Shown in pieces: positions 1 through 8,694 of a stretch of DNA of 64,000 nt. Numbering within the stretch: position 1 is the first letter of the stretch; every line of letters begins with the position of its first letter. The translations under genes and the position numbers were made by a program. Below the pieces are notes generated by a model that worked only from the letters and a program-made list of their open reading frames with translations, did not search any database and had not been told where the DNA came from. This DNA comes from Lutimonas halocynthiae (GTDB lineage: Bacteria > Bacteroidota > Bacteroidia > Flavobacteriales > Flavobacteriaceae), in assembly GCF_030409835.1 (NCBI RefSeq), contig NZ_JAUFQO010000016.1:558001-622000 (forward strand), read 5' to 3'.

Positions 1-31
1 TGCTTCTTTGTAATATTAAATTCTATCTTAT

Positions 32-778
32 TTAAGTGAGCATACCTCCGTCAACATTTAAGGTCTGACCAGTAATATACCCTGAAAGGTCAGAGGCTAA
101 AAATATACAGGCATTGGCAACATCTTCAGGAGAACCACCTCTTTTTAATGGAATAGCCTTTCGCCATTCATCAACTGTATTTTGATCGAGTTTGGCCGTC
201 ATCTCCGTTTCAATAAATCCGGGTGCTATAGCGTTACATCTTATGTTTCTTGATCCGAGTTCTAAAGCAACAGATTTTGTAAAACCTAAAATACCTGCCT
301 TCGAAGCCGCGTAGTTGGTTTGCCCGGCATTACCCTTAACTCCTACTACCGAACTCATATTGATAATTGATCCCTCTCTTTGTTTCATCATTGGTCTGAT
401 GACTGCCTTTGTCAGATTGAAAACAGACTTAAGGTTTACCTCAATTACTTTGTCAAAATCTTCCTCTGAAATACGCATCAAGAGGTTATCTTTTGTGATT
501 CCTGCATTATTGATTAAAATCTGTAAACTGCCAAAATCTGCAAGCACTTCTTTTACCAATTCCTGAGCTGCGTCGAATATAGCTGCATTTGACTGATAAC
601 CTTTCGCCTTAACGCCATAAGATTCCAGTTCCTTTTCAAGTTCCTTAGCAGCTTCCACTGAGGCATTGAACGTGAATGCCACGTTGGCGCCTTGTTTTGC
701 AAACTCAACGGCAATTCCTTTACCAATTCCTCGAGAAGCTCCAGTAATCAAAGCCGTTTTATCTTTTAGTAATTTCAT
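32..778 (-). CDS. fabG: 3-oxoacyl-[acyl-carrier-protein] reductase FabG
   Basis: NADPH-dependent reduction of 3-oxoacyl-ACP in the elongation cycle of type II fatty acid synthesis (cytosol). The 248 residues match the usual FabG length. Seen: the N-terminal cofactor motif TGASRGIGKG (about residues 13-22), NNAG near residue 90, the catalytic Ser-Tyr-Lys set (SSVVG, then YAASK near residues 157-161), and the C-terminal GQTLNVDGG motif. It starts with ATG and stands alone, with the M16 peptidase gene upstream on the same strand but separated by a terminator. A TATCTTTG box lies about 25 bases before the ATG. Other short-chain dehydrogenases look similar, but the motif set and C-terminus are those of FabG. 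Confidence 0.95.
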   Translation of the reverse strand: MKLLKDKTALITGASRGIGKGIAVEFAKQGANVAFTFNASVEAAKELEKELESYGVKAKGYQSNAAIFDAAQELVKEVLADFGSLQILINNAGITKDNLLMRISEEDFDKVIEVNLKSVFNLTKAVIRPMMKQREGSIINMSSVVGVKGNAGQTNYAASKAGILGFTKSVALELGSRNIRCNAIAPGFIETEMTAKLDQNTVDEWRKAIPLKRGGSPEDVANACIFLASDLSGYITGQTLNVDGGMLT

Positions 779-802
779 AATTTAAATTGTGATTTTCAAA
801 AT

Positions 803-834
803 CAAAGATAATAATTTGTGTTTTAGAAAAACAA
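803..834 (-). promoter_or_regulatory. Predicted Bacteroidota-type promoter of fabG
   Basis: On the minus strand a TATCTTTG box (803-810) fits the Bacteroidota -7 consensus TAnnTTTG. A TTG (832-834) lies 21 bases upstream, close to the expected -33 spacing. Transcription would start about 20 bases before the fabG ATG. This is a consensus match only. Confidence 0.5.
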
Positions 835-840
835 GGATTC

Positions 841-873
841 AAAAAAAGAAAAACCCCACATTATATTGCGGGG
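841..873 (-). terminator. Rho-independent terminator after the M16 peptidase gene
   Basis: Read on the minus strand: a 7-bp stem CCCCGCA/TGTGGGG (one G-U pair) with a 6-base loop, followed by a T-rich run (TTTTTCTTTTTTT). It lies 26 bases past the stop of the M16 gene and separates it from fabG. Confidence 0.75.
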
Positions 874-898
874 CGCTCCTTGAAAGTTTTAAAATAAT

Positions 899-3862
899 TT
901 ATTGTTTTACTTCTGTCTCTTTGTAGTTAAATAAATAGTCGATATCCATTTCATGAACCTTTCCTAATTTCTTTAAAGCCTCCATGTCAAGGTCTTTTTT
1001 ATTTCCAATTACAGAAATAGAAAAATTTTGTCCTTTAACATTGGAATCAAAGAATTTACTTACGTCCTCCATGCTCATGCTTTGAATATCCTTATACATC
1101 TCTTCTCTGATATCATAGTCAATACCTCTTTTAAGCAAGCTCTCGTAATTCCAAAAAATATTTGATTTTGTAATACGTTGTGCAGCAATTTTCTTCAAAG
1201 CAGCATCTTTGGCTTCATTAAATTGCTGCTCATTTTTTGGCATTTCATTTAATAATTCCAACATGGCATCAACTGCTTCTGGCAACTTATTAGCTTGAGT
1301 TCCAATATATGCTAACATTCTGTCAGAATCTTCCTTCTTACTTGAAGGGTTATAGACTGCTCCTACGGCATATGCCAAGGATTTTGATTCTCGAATTTCC
1401 TGAAAAACTACAGATGACATACCACTTCCAAAATAAGAGTTAAACACTGCTGAAATCGCCATTTTATTCGGATCAAACTTATCTCCCTTGGCAATAAAGT
1501 ATAACTCAGATTGTACCATGTCAAAATCGGCAAAATATACATTTTTACCAGTTGCTAATTGGTTATATTTTTTAGCCGGAGGATAATCCTTTAGTTCCTT
1601 TGAAACTTTATGATGCATATTTAACGAAGTTACAGCTCCATTTACATCATTCCCATAGTAGAAAATCCGGTGCTTAAAATTACTTAAATCTCTAATGATC
1701 TCAACCAACTCCGATGGATCCATCTCCATGAGTTCATCTGCATTATATATATCTCTTAATCTGGAATTTTCACCATATTGTGCGTAACTATTAAGTCCGT
1801 TTCTTAATACATTGGCTTTTTGCGTTTTTCCATCTGCTCGAGCTTTAAGAATACTGGCTACATATTTCTCATATGCCTCCCTGTCCACAACAACATTTGC
1901 CATTAAATGCTCCAACAGCTCTAGGCCCTTATCCATATTTTCCTGTAACCCGGAAATTGTAACATAAGACCGGTCACTTCCTGTATTCACACTATGATTT
2001 ATTCCTAATTTATAAAGCTCTTGAGCAAAGGCCTCAGCGGAATACTTTTCTGTTCCTAAATATTCCAAATATCCAACAGCAAGCGATAATTTTTTATCAT
2101 TGTCATTACCCATATCGAAAATAATATTCAAATTAAACAAGTCATTTGTTTTATTTATGATATACGACATACCTATTCCGCTGTCTAAGGTGTTTTTTTG
2201 AATTTCCTTCTTATAATCAACAAAAAGAGGTTTTAATTCTTCCGACTCCATAGCATTAAAACTTGCCATAAATTCTGACTGCTTACCCCTGTTCAATTCA
2301 ATAGGTGTTATCTTCGGATTTTTGACCTTCACAATGTTCTTATCTTCTCCCATACGTTTATAAACCAATGCATAATTATCCTTAAAAAATTCGTTGGCAA
2401 AGGTTACCAACTCTTCCTTTGTTATTTTTCTTAGATCCTCTAAAAACTGCATTTTATCACTCCATTTTTCTTTATGAATAAAAGCTGAAAAATACATGCC
2501 CGCCAATCCGGTAGCGCTTTCATATTGCCTTGTTTCTCTTAGCTTTAAGTCATTAATAGTAGCTTCCATCAACCATTCATCAAATTCGCCTTTTTTTAAC
2601 TTTTCAATTTCACCTAACATCAAATCTTTGACTTCATCCAAGGTTTGATCAGCTTTAGGAATCCCATGTAAATCTATATATCCATAGTCATTATTAAATG
2701 TAGGGTTTGTGTATGCATACTGAACTAATTGTTTCTGATTTAGGTTCAAATCAAAAAGACCAGCCTTCCCATTTGTAAGGATCATGTCTAATAAAGTGAT
2801 AAATTTTTCATCCTTAGAACCCACACCATCAGTTCTCCAAGCAAGCTCTACACTTTCATTATTAGGGCCGAAAACCTCCCTTACAACTATGTCAGTCATG
2901 GGCTTTTCTTTCGGAAGCTCTGGGTGTGTAACTTCTTTTCTTTCCATTGTACCCAATGTAGCATCTACCATTTTAATCGTATTATCAAAATTAAGATCCC
3001 CTACCAAAACGACTGCCATGTTGTTCGGTACATAATATTTATCAAAATAATTGTTAATATCAACTAAAGAAGGGTTCTTAAGATGCTCGGAAGATCCTAT
3101 AGCAGTTTGCTGGCCATAAGGATGCGTGGGGTATAATCCATCAAGTTTCGCAAAATATTCCTTATGAGGATCACTATCCTGAATACGGTTAAATTCCTCA
3201 TAAACTGCCTCAAGTTCAGTGTGAAACAAGCGCAGCACCAAATTATCAAATCGCTCTCTCTCAAGAGTAAGAAACTTTTTTAGTTCGTTTGCTGGGATTT
3301 TATTGTGATATATAGTCTCTTCAAAACCTGTGTGTGCATTAGTACCTGTTGCCCCAATCGATGCAACCATTTTATCAAATTCATTGGCAACAGTAAATTT
3401 TGAAGCAACAAAAGAAATGCTATCAATTTGACGGTAAATGGCGTCCTTCTTTTCTGGATCTTTTTCAGCCCGATGGAGTTCGTATAGATCTGAAATTTGA
3501 GCTATTAAAGGCTCTTCGGCTTTCCAATTAGTGGTTCCGTAATGACTCGTTCCTTTAAACAGCATATGCTCTAAATAATGCGCCAAACCGGTACTTTCTT
3601 TTGGATCATAACTCGATCCGGCCCTAACGGCTATATAGGTTTGAATCTTAGGCTCGTCTTGGTTTTGGCTGAGATAAACCTTAAGACCGTTTTCAAGAGT
3701 GTATAATCTTAATCCGGAAGGATCATTTGTAACAGTTTCATATTTGAAACCATTTGCATCAGTATGCATTTTGGTTTCATAAGAGGATGAATCGCTAGCT
3801 TTGCTGCATGCAAGAGCTGTTATAATCATCAATAAATAAGTGAAATATTGTAATTTTTTCAT
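899..3862 (-). CDS. M16 family (insulinase/pitrilysin-like) zinc peptidase, lipoprotein
   Basis: Predicted envelope zinc metallopeptidase of 987 residues. The N-terminus is a lipoprotein signal with Cys19 as the likely lipidated residue (ALAC-SK). The inverted zinc motif HxxEH is at residues 95-99 (HYLEH), and the downstream acidic ligand is probably in ELEAVYEEFN near residue 215. A second M16-like half (about 570-980) lacks HxxEH, as expected for the inactive half of single-chain two-domain M16 enzymes; it carries the typical R-x-x-x-S-L-A-Y segment. It starts with ATG and is monocistronic, with terminators on both sides. The substrate is unknown; the family degrades small peptides. Family assignment is firm, physiological role is not. 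Confidence 0.9.
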   Translation of the reverse strand: MKKLQYFTYLLMIITALACSKASDSSSYETKMHTDANGFKYETVTNDPSGLRLYTLENGLKVYLSQNQDEPKIQTYIAVRAGSSYDPKESTGLAHYLEHMLFKGTSHYGTTNWKAEEPLIAQISDLYELHRAEKDPEKKDAIYRQIDSISFVASKFTVANEFDKMVASIGATGTNAHTGFEETIYHNKIPANELKKFLTLERERFDNLVLRLFHTELEAVYEEFNRIQDSDPHKEYFAKLDGLYPTHPYGQQTAIGSSEHLKNPSLVDINNYFDKYYVPNNMAVVLVGDLNFDNTIKMVDATLGTMERKEVTHPELPKEKPMTDIVVREVFGPNNESVELAWRTDGVGSKDEKFITLLDMILTNGKAGLFDLNLNQKQLVQYAYTNPTFNNDYGYIDLHGIPKADQTLDEVKDLMLGEIEKLKKGEFDEWLMEATINDLKLRETRQYESATGLAGMYFSAFIHKEKWSDKMQFLEDLRKITKEELVTFANEFFKDNYALVYKRMGEDKNIVKVKNPKITPIELNRGKQSEFMASFNAMESEELKPLFVDYKKEIQKNTLDSGIGMSYIINKTNDLFNLNIIFDMGNDNDKKLSLAVGYLEYLGTEKYSAEAFAQELYKLGINHSVNTGSDRSYVTISGLQENMDKGLELLEHLMANVVVDREAYEKYVASILKARADGKTQKANVLRNGLNSYAQYGENSRLRDIYNADELMEMDPSELVEIIRDLSNFKHRIFYYGNDVNGAVTSLNMHHKVSKELKDYPPAKKYNQLATGKNVYFADFDMVQSELYFIAKGDKFDPNKMAISAVFNSYFGSGMSSVVFQEIRESKSLAYAVGAVYNPSSKKEDSDRMLAYIGTQANKLPEAVDAMLELLNEMPKNEQQFNEAKDAALKKIAAQRITKSNIFWNYESLLKRGIDYDIREEMYKDIQSMSMEDVSKFFDSNVKGQNFSISVIGNKKDLDMEALKKLGKVHEMDIDYLFNYKETEVKQ

Positions 3863-3965
3863 TATCAGAAATAAATATGAGTTATGAAGTAAAAATATTA
3901 ATTGTCAAGTTGAATAGCACTCCTTTTCAGTTAATTAAGATTTTTTTAACATATGTCGGAGATAT

Positions 3966-4000
3966 AAAAAAAAGCCCGTCAACACTGACGAGCTTTTTTT
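3966..4000 (-). terminator. Rho-independent terminator after sucD
   Basis: A hairpin with core CGTCA (3977-3981) and TGACG (3986-3990), loop ACAC, then a flanking GC pair and A-run/T-run pairing. It has a run of at least seven T on either strand. It lies 17 bases beyond the sucD stop. Symmetry would let it act in both directions. Confidence 0.8.
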
Positions 4001-4016
4001 GATTTATAAAATTTTG

Positions 4017-4889
4017 TTAGGAAAGTACCTCTACTACCTTTTCACCGATTTGAGCAGGCGATTCGACAACATGAATACCATTCTCAGCCAGAATTTGCAT
4101 TTTGGCCTGAGCCGTATCATCTTTACCTCCTACAATGGCTCCTGCATGTCCCATAGTTCTTCCAGCCGGAGCTGTCTGACCTGCGATAAAACCTACAACA
4201 GGCTTTCTATTTCCATCAGCTTTAATCCAGCGAGCAGCATCAGCTTCAAGCTGACCACCAATCTCACCAATCATAACAATAGCATCAGTATCAGGATCAT
4301 TCATCAATAATTGTACAGCTTCTTTAGTAGTTGTCCCAATGATTGGGTCTCCTCCAATTCCAATAGCCGTAGTGATTCCAAGACCTCTTCTTACCACCTG
4401 GTCAGCTGCTTCATAAGTCAAAGTACCCGATTTAGAAACGATTCCTACTTTACCTTTTTTGAATACGAATCCTGGCATAATTCCAACTTTTGCTTCACCT
4501 GGAGTGATGACACCTGGGCAATTTGGCCCAACCAATCTACAGTCTTTCGTATCAATATAAGCTTTCACTTTTACCATATCGGCCGTTGGTATTCCTTCAG
4601 TAATACAAATAATCACCTTAATACCAGCCTCTGCAGCTTCCATTATCGCATCAGCAGCAAAAGCTGGTGGCACGAAAATGATTGATGTATCTGCTCCAAC
4701 TTGCTTAACAGCATCCGATACAGTGTTAAACACTGGCTTATCCAAATGTAATTGTCCACCTTTACCTGGTGTGACACCTCCTACAACGTTGGTTCCATAA
4801 TCAATCATCTGACCTGCGTGAAAAGTTCCTTCACTACCAGTAAAACCTTGAACAATAATTTTCGAATCTTTATTAACTAAAACACTCAT
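4017..4889 (-). CDS. sucD: Succinyl-CoA ligase (ADP-forming) subunit alpha
   Basis: Alpha subunit of succinyl-CoA synthetase (TCA cycle), which binds CoA and carries the phosphohistidine. The 290 residues are the normal length. Seen: N-terminal CoA-binding fold with [11 protein letters not shown], the VGPNCPG segment, GIGGDP, and the active-site histidine segment [11 protein letters not shown] near residues 245-255. The start is ATG. The beta subunit gene (sucC) is not adjacent, so the two are unlinked here. The gene is followed by a terminator and preceded by a TACTTTTG box, so it is probably a single-gene unit. Confidence 0.96.
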   Translation of the reverse strand: MSVLVNKDSKIIVQGFTGSEGTFHAGQMIDYGTNVVGGVTPGKGGQLHLDKPVFNTVSDAVKQVGADTSIIFVPPAFAADAIMEAAEAGIKVIICITEGIPTADMVKVKAYIDTKDCRLVGPNCPGVITPGEAKVGIMPGFVFKKGKVGIVSKSGTLTYEAADQVVRRGLGITTAIGIGGDPIIGTTTKEAVQLLMNDPDTDAIVMIGEIGGQLEADAARWIKADGNRKPVVGFIAGQTAPAGRTMGHAGAIVGGKDDTAQAKMQILAENGIHVVESPAQIGEKVVEVLS

Positions 4890-4942
4890 TCGTTTAATTT
4901 TATGAATTATAAATATTTAAAAGTATTTCAAATTGTATCCTA

Positions 4943-4950
4943 CAAAAGTA
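4943..4950 (-). promoter_or_regulatory. Predicted -7 box (TACTTTTG) of sucD
   Basis: A minus-strand TACTTTTG fits the Bacteroidota TAnnTTTG element and sits about 54 bases before the sucD ATG. No clear TTG at the -33 position was found. Consensus match only. Confidence 0.35.
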
Positions 4951-4975
4951 TATGAATGCAATGACTAATCCTTTT

Positions 4976-5908
4976 TTATTTTTTTATTTTTTCTATCAAT
5001 TTTGGAAGAGATCTTATCATAGCCATTTCTCTGAATTTATCTCTCGCTTCTATTGCCGGAGATCCAAAATAAGCCTTTCCTGGTTCAAGATCCATACCTA
5101 TGCCGCTTTGCGCATAAACTTCTGCTCCTTTTCCTATTCTTAAACCACTTTTAATCCCAACCTGACCCCAGATAATCACCTCATCTTCAATCACATTACA
5201 ACCAGCTATTCCTACTTGTGAGGCAATCAGGCAATTTTTACCGATTACTGTATCATGCGCTATCTGAACCTGGTTATCAAGTTTGCTACCCCAACCTATT
5301 GTGGTATCACCGGTTACACCTTTATCAATAGTACAAGCGGCACCAATCTCAACATGGTCTTCAATAATTACCCGACCTACAGAATTTAACTTATCAAAAC
5401 CATGCGGTCTTTTTTGAAAATAAAACCCGTCTGAACCTAAAACAGTACCTGCATGAATAATCACATTATTACCAATAACACAATGATCATAAATCGTAAC
5501 ATTTGGGTGAATTAAACAATTATCTCCAATTTTAACGTGATTTCCGATAAATACATTGGGTTGAATAACCGTGTTTTCTCCAATAGAAGATGAGCTCGAA
5601 ACTGACTCACTTGCCGCTCGAAATGCCCTAAAATGATTTGATAATCGATTAAAATCACTAAACGGATCCTCTGAAATTAACAAAGCTTTCCCTTCAGGAC
5701 AAGCTACCTCCTTATTGATTAGAATAATCGTAGCAGCTGATTCAAGGGCTTTGCTATAATATTTGGGATGGTCAACAAAGACAATATCTCCCGGCTCAAC
5801 AACATGGATTTCATTCATTCCTTCAACCGGAAATTTCTCATCACCAACAAACGAAACATCTATAATTTTCGCTATTTCTTGTAAACCATAAGTTCTTGAA
5901 AATTTCAT
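4976..5908 (-). CDS. Second LpxD-like UDP-3-O-acylglucosamine N-acyltransferase
   Basis: A left-handed beta-helix acyltransferase of 310 residues, paralogous to the lpxD gene at 8695-9729. An N-terminal LpxD-type domain (about 1-100) precedes hexapeptide repeats (about 105-270). The catalytic-type His segment DNQVQIAHDTVIG is present. The second conserved His of LpxD (in VGHLTIG of the first copy) is replaced: this copy reads GIKSGLRIG. It is shorter than the other copy (about 344 residues) and ends in a basic tail. It lies 5 bases downstream of efp and is the last gene of the lipid A operon. It could use another acyl chain or sugar nucleotide, or be a specialised paralog. Family is clear, activity uncertain. 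Confidence 0.8.
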   Translation of the reverse strand: MKFSRTYGLQEIAKIIDVSFVGDEKFPVEGMNEIHVVEPGDIVFVDHPKYYSKALESAATIILINKEVACPEGKALLISEDPFSDFNRLSNHFRAFRAASESVSSSSSIGENTVIQPNVFIGNHVKIGDNCLIHPNVTIYDHCVIGNNVIIHAGTVLGSDGFYFQKRPHGFDKLNSVGRVIIEDHVEIGAACTIDKGVTGDTTIGWGSKLDNQVQIAHDTVIGKNCLIASQVGIAGCNVIEDEVIIWGQVGIKSGLRIGKGAEVYAQSGIGMDLEPGKAYFGSPAIEARDKFREMAMIRSLPKLIEKIKK

Positions 5909-5913
5909 AGAAA

Positions 5914-6480
5914 CTATTCTTTCACTCTTTCAATATACGACCCTTTCTCCGTATCAATCTTGATCTTATCGCCTTCATTTATAAACAAAGGAACATTCAC
6001 CTTTGCACCAGTTTCCATCGTTGCCGGTTTAGTTGCATTTGTAGCCGTATTTCCTTTTAGTCCAGGCTCTGTATGGGCCACTTCTAAATACACATGAGAT
6101 GGCATGTCAACTGACAATGGCAATTCATCTGAGGTTCTGGTAATAATCGTAACCACTTCGCCTTCTTTCAATAATTCTGGAGCATCCAGTGATTCTCTTT
6201 CCAAAGTAATCTGGTTATAATCATCTGTATTCATAAAATGATAGGTATTCCCTTCTGGATACAAATACTGATATTTTCTAGTTTCAACACGCACTTCCTC
6301 TAGCTTATGACCAGCTGAGAATGTATTGTCCAGTACCTTACCAGTAGTAAGACTTCTCAATTTGGTTCTTACAAAAGCCGGGCCTTTACCCGGTTTAACA
6401 TGAAGAAATTCAATTACCTTATAAGTATCATTGTTAAAGACGATACAAAGTCCTTTTTTAATATCTGATGTACTTGCCAT
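5914..6480 (-). CDS. efp: Translation elongation factor P
   Basis: EF-P binds the ribosome between P and E sites and relieves stalling at proline stretches. The 188 residues are the standard length with KOW, central OB and C-terminal OB domains. The tip of the N-terminal loop reads PGKGPAFVR, with Lys32 at the position modified by beta-lysine in bacteria of the EpmA type. The C-terminus has the conserved GDKIKIDTEKGSYIERVKE. It lies inside the lipid A gene cluster, 11 bases after lpxA and 5 before the second LpxD-like gene, so it is probably co-transcribed with envelope genes. The start is ATG. Confidence 0.96.
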   Translation of the reverse strand: MASTSDIKKGLCIVFNNDTYKVIEFLHVKPGKGPAFVRTKLRSLTTGKVLDNTFSAGHKLEEVRVETRKYQYLYPEGNTYHFMNTDDYNQITLERESLDAPELLKEGEVVTIITRTSDELPLSVDMPSHVYLEVAHTEPGLKGNTATNATKPATMETGAKVNVPLFINEGDKIKIDTEKGSYIERVKE

Positions 6481-6491
6481 TTTTATTTTTT

Positions 6492-7277
6492 CTAATAATT
6501 ACTAGTGTATCCTTTCATGATACCCCTTTGTGAATTGTTTATAAATGTAATCACCTCATCTCTTTCAGGACTTGCGTCTAATTCGGCTTCTAAAATTCTG
6601 GTTGCTTGGGTTGTGTTGTTATTTTGTTGAAACAGTATCCTGTAAATATTTTGAATTTCATTGATCTTGTCAGAACTGAATCCCCGACGTCTTAAACCAA
6701 TTGAATTGATACCTACATAAGAAAGCGGTTCTTTCGCTGCCTTAACAAATGGAGGTACGTCTTTTCTAACCAGCGATCCTCCTGAAATCATAGCATGTTT
6801 ACCTACGTGAATGAACTGATGAATACCAGCTAATCCGCCAATAATTGCATATTCACCGATCTCTACGTGGCCTGCAAGCGTTACACCATTAACAATAATA
6901 ACATTATTATGAATGATACAATCATGCGCCACATGGGCAGTTGCCATAATCAAACAATCATCTCCAATCTGAGTCTTACCATAGGCTTGTGTACCCCTAT
7001 TAATAGTAGCACATTCTCTTATGGTCACATTGTCTCCTATTACTACTAAAGAATCCTCGCCCTCATATTTTAAATCCTGTGGAATCGCAGAAATAACTGC
7101 TCCAGGAAATATCCGGCAATTCTTACCAATTCTAGCGCCTTCCATAATGGTAACGTTAGAACCAATCCAGGTGCCTGAACCAATGGTAACATTGTTATGA
7201 ATGGTTGAGAAAGGTTCTATGACCACATTGGTAGCAATCTTTGCTCCCGGGTGGATATATGCTAATGGTTGATTCAT
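6492..7277 (-). CDS. lpxA: Acyl-ACP--UDP-N-acetylglucosamine O-acyltransferase
   Basis: First step of lipid A synthesis: transfer of a 3-hydroxyacyl chain from ACP to UDP-GlcNAc in the cytosol. The 261 residues are the usual length. Seen: hexapeptide-repeat beta-helix (about 1-190) with the catalytic histidine segment TAHVAHDCIIHN near residues 121-132, a GxxGIHQFIHVG segment, and a C-terminal helical region with GLRRRGFS. The start is ATG. It lies 20 bases after lpxC-fabZ and 11 before efp in one operon. Confidence 0.96.
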   Translation of the reverse strand: MNQPLAYIHPGAKIATNVVIEPFSTIHNNVTIGSGTWIGSNVTIMEGARIGKNCRIFPGAVISAIPQDLKYEGEDSLVVIGDNVTIRECATINRGTQAYGKTQIGDDCLIMATAHVAHDCIIHNNVIIVNGVTLAGHVEIGEYAIIGGLAGIHQFIHVGKHAMISGGSLVRKDVPPFVKAAKEPLSYVGINSIGLRRRGFSSDKINEIQNIYRILFQQNNNTTQATRILEAELDASPERDEVITFINNSQRGIMKGYTSNY

Positions 7278-7297
7278 CTGATTTGGATTAGTTTAAT

Positions 7298-8689
7298 TTA
7301 TTTTTCAGGATTTCTAGCTATCTGGGCCATTAATTCTGCCTCAACAACCAATTTGTTATTTGCATAACCATACGCCTGCATATGACAAATCCCGCGACGT
7401 ATCGGCGCTACCAATTCTGCTTTAAAAGTCAAGGTATCTCCGGGTAGTACTTTTTGTTTGAATTTAACATTATTCATTTTCATGAAATAAGTCAAATAGT
7501 TTTCAGGATCAGGAACTGTACTTAAAACAAGAATTCCTCCACATTGTGCCATGGCTTCAACTTGAAGAACACCAGGCATTACCGGCGCTCCAGGAAAATG
7601 ACCAACAAAGAAAGATTCGTTCATCGTCACATTCTTCATTCCCACAACATGGGTTTCTGAAAGTTCAATGATACGATCTATAAATAAAAAGGGTGGCCTG
7701 TGAGGCAATAATTTCATGATTTGATGAATATCCATCAATGGAGGCTTGTTAAGATCGTATTGAGGAACTTTATTCCTTTTTTCGATCTTGATCAACTTCA
7801 TCATTTTTTTGGCAAAATTCGTATTGATCTTATGTCCTGGTTTCGTAGCGATTACCTTACCTTGTATCTTGGTTCCAATCAAAGCTAGGTCACCAATTAC
7901 ATCCAGTAGTTTATGGCGAGCGGCCTCATTAGCCCAATGTAAAGTCAAATTGTCAAGAATGCCATTTGGATTTACTTTTACCGATTTTTTATTAAAGGCC
8001 TGGCTCAATTTTTCCATGGTTTTTTCAGACAAAGGTTTGTCTACATAAACAATGGCATTATTAAGATCTCCACCTTTAATAAGGTTATTGTCAAGAAGCA
8101 TTTCAATCTCATGCAAAAAACTGAATGTTCGTGCATCAGCTATCTCCGTTTTAAAATCACTTAATTTATCTAGCGTAGCATTTTGGGTTCCAAGTATTTT
8201 TGTCCCGAAATCAACCATAGTCGTTACCTCATACTTATCTGACGGCATAATCATAATCTCACTACCCGTTTCTTCATCTTTGAATGAAATAATATCCTTT
8301 ACTTCATAAACATCTCTCTCTTCATCTTGTTCTACGATACCTGCTTGCTCTAATAATTGAACAAAATATTTGGAAGAACCATCCATAATAGGAGGTTCAG
8401 GAGCATTTATTTCAATGATAATATTGTCAATATCCAATCCAACAACTGCAGCTAATACATGTTCAGAAGTATTGATTATAACACCGTTCTTTTCAATATT
8501 GGTACCTCTTTGGGTATCCGTAACATAGATGGCCAACGCTTCAATAGCTGGTTGTCCTTCAAGATCAGTTCTGACAAAAGTAAAACCAGTATTTACTGCG
8601 GCAGGTTTAAAAGTTAATGAGACTTTATTACCTGTATGTAAACCTATTCCTTCAATAGAAACCTCTCTTTCAATCGTTTTTTGGTTCAT
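7298..8689 (-). CDS. lpxC: Bifunctional UDP-3-O-acyl-N-acetylglucosamine deacetylase / 3-hydroxyacyl-ACP dehydratase
   Basis: A natural LpxC-FabZ fusion of 463 residues. Residues about 1-305 are LpxC, the zinc deacetylase that commits to lipid A: SEHVLAAV carries one zinc His and LHWANEAARHKLLDVIGD carries the HxxxD ligands. Residues about 318-460 are FabZ, the dehydratase of fatty acid synthesis: LPHRPPFLFIDRI has the catalytic His, and GHFPGAPVMPGVLQVEAMAQ has the catalytic Glu. The fusion couples two enzymes that compete for hydroxyacyl-ACP and is known in Bacteroidota. The start is ATG, 5 bases after the upstream lpxD stop. No frameshift between the halves. Confidence 0.96.
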   Translation of the reverse strand: MNQKTIEREVSIEGIGLHTGNKVSLTFKPAAVNTGFTFVRTDLEGQPAIEALAIYVTDTQRGTNIEKNGVIINTSEHVLAAVVGLDIDNIIIEINAPEPPIMDGSSKYFVQLLEQAGIVEQDEERDVYEVKDIISFKDEETGSEIMIMPSDKYEVTTMVDFGTKILGTQNATLDKLSDFKTEIADARTFSFLHEIEMLLDNNLIKGGDLNNAIVYVDKPLSEKTMEKLSQAFNKKSVKVNPNGILDNLTLHWANEAARHKLLDVIGDLALIGTKIQGKVIATKPGHKINTNFAKKMMKLIKIEKRNKVPQYDLNKPPLMDIHQIMKLLPHRPPFLFIDRIIELSETHVVGMKNVTMNESFFVGHFPGAPVMPGVLQVEAMAQCGGILVLSTVPDPENYLTYFMKMNNVKFKQKVLPGDTLTFKAELVAPIRRGICHMQAYGYANNKLVVEAELMAQIARNPEK

Positions 8690-8694
8690 ACTTA

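Noticed and set aside
4311-4685. Plus-strand ORF of 124 codons
   Set aside because: It lies wholly antisense to sucD and is rich in Ser, Asn and Trp in an unlikely pattern. sucD itself matches its family over its full length.
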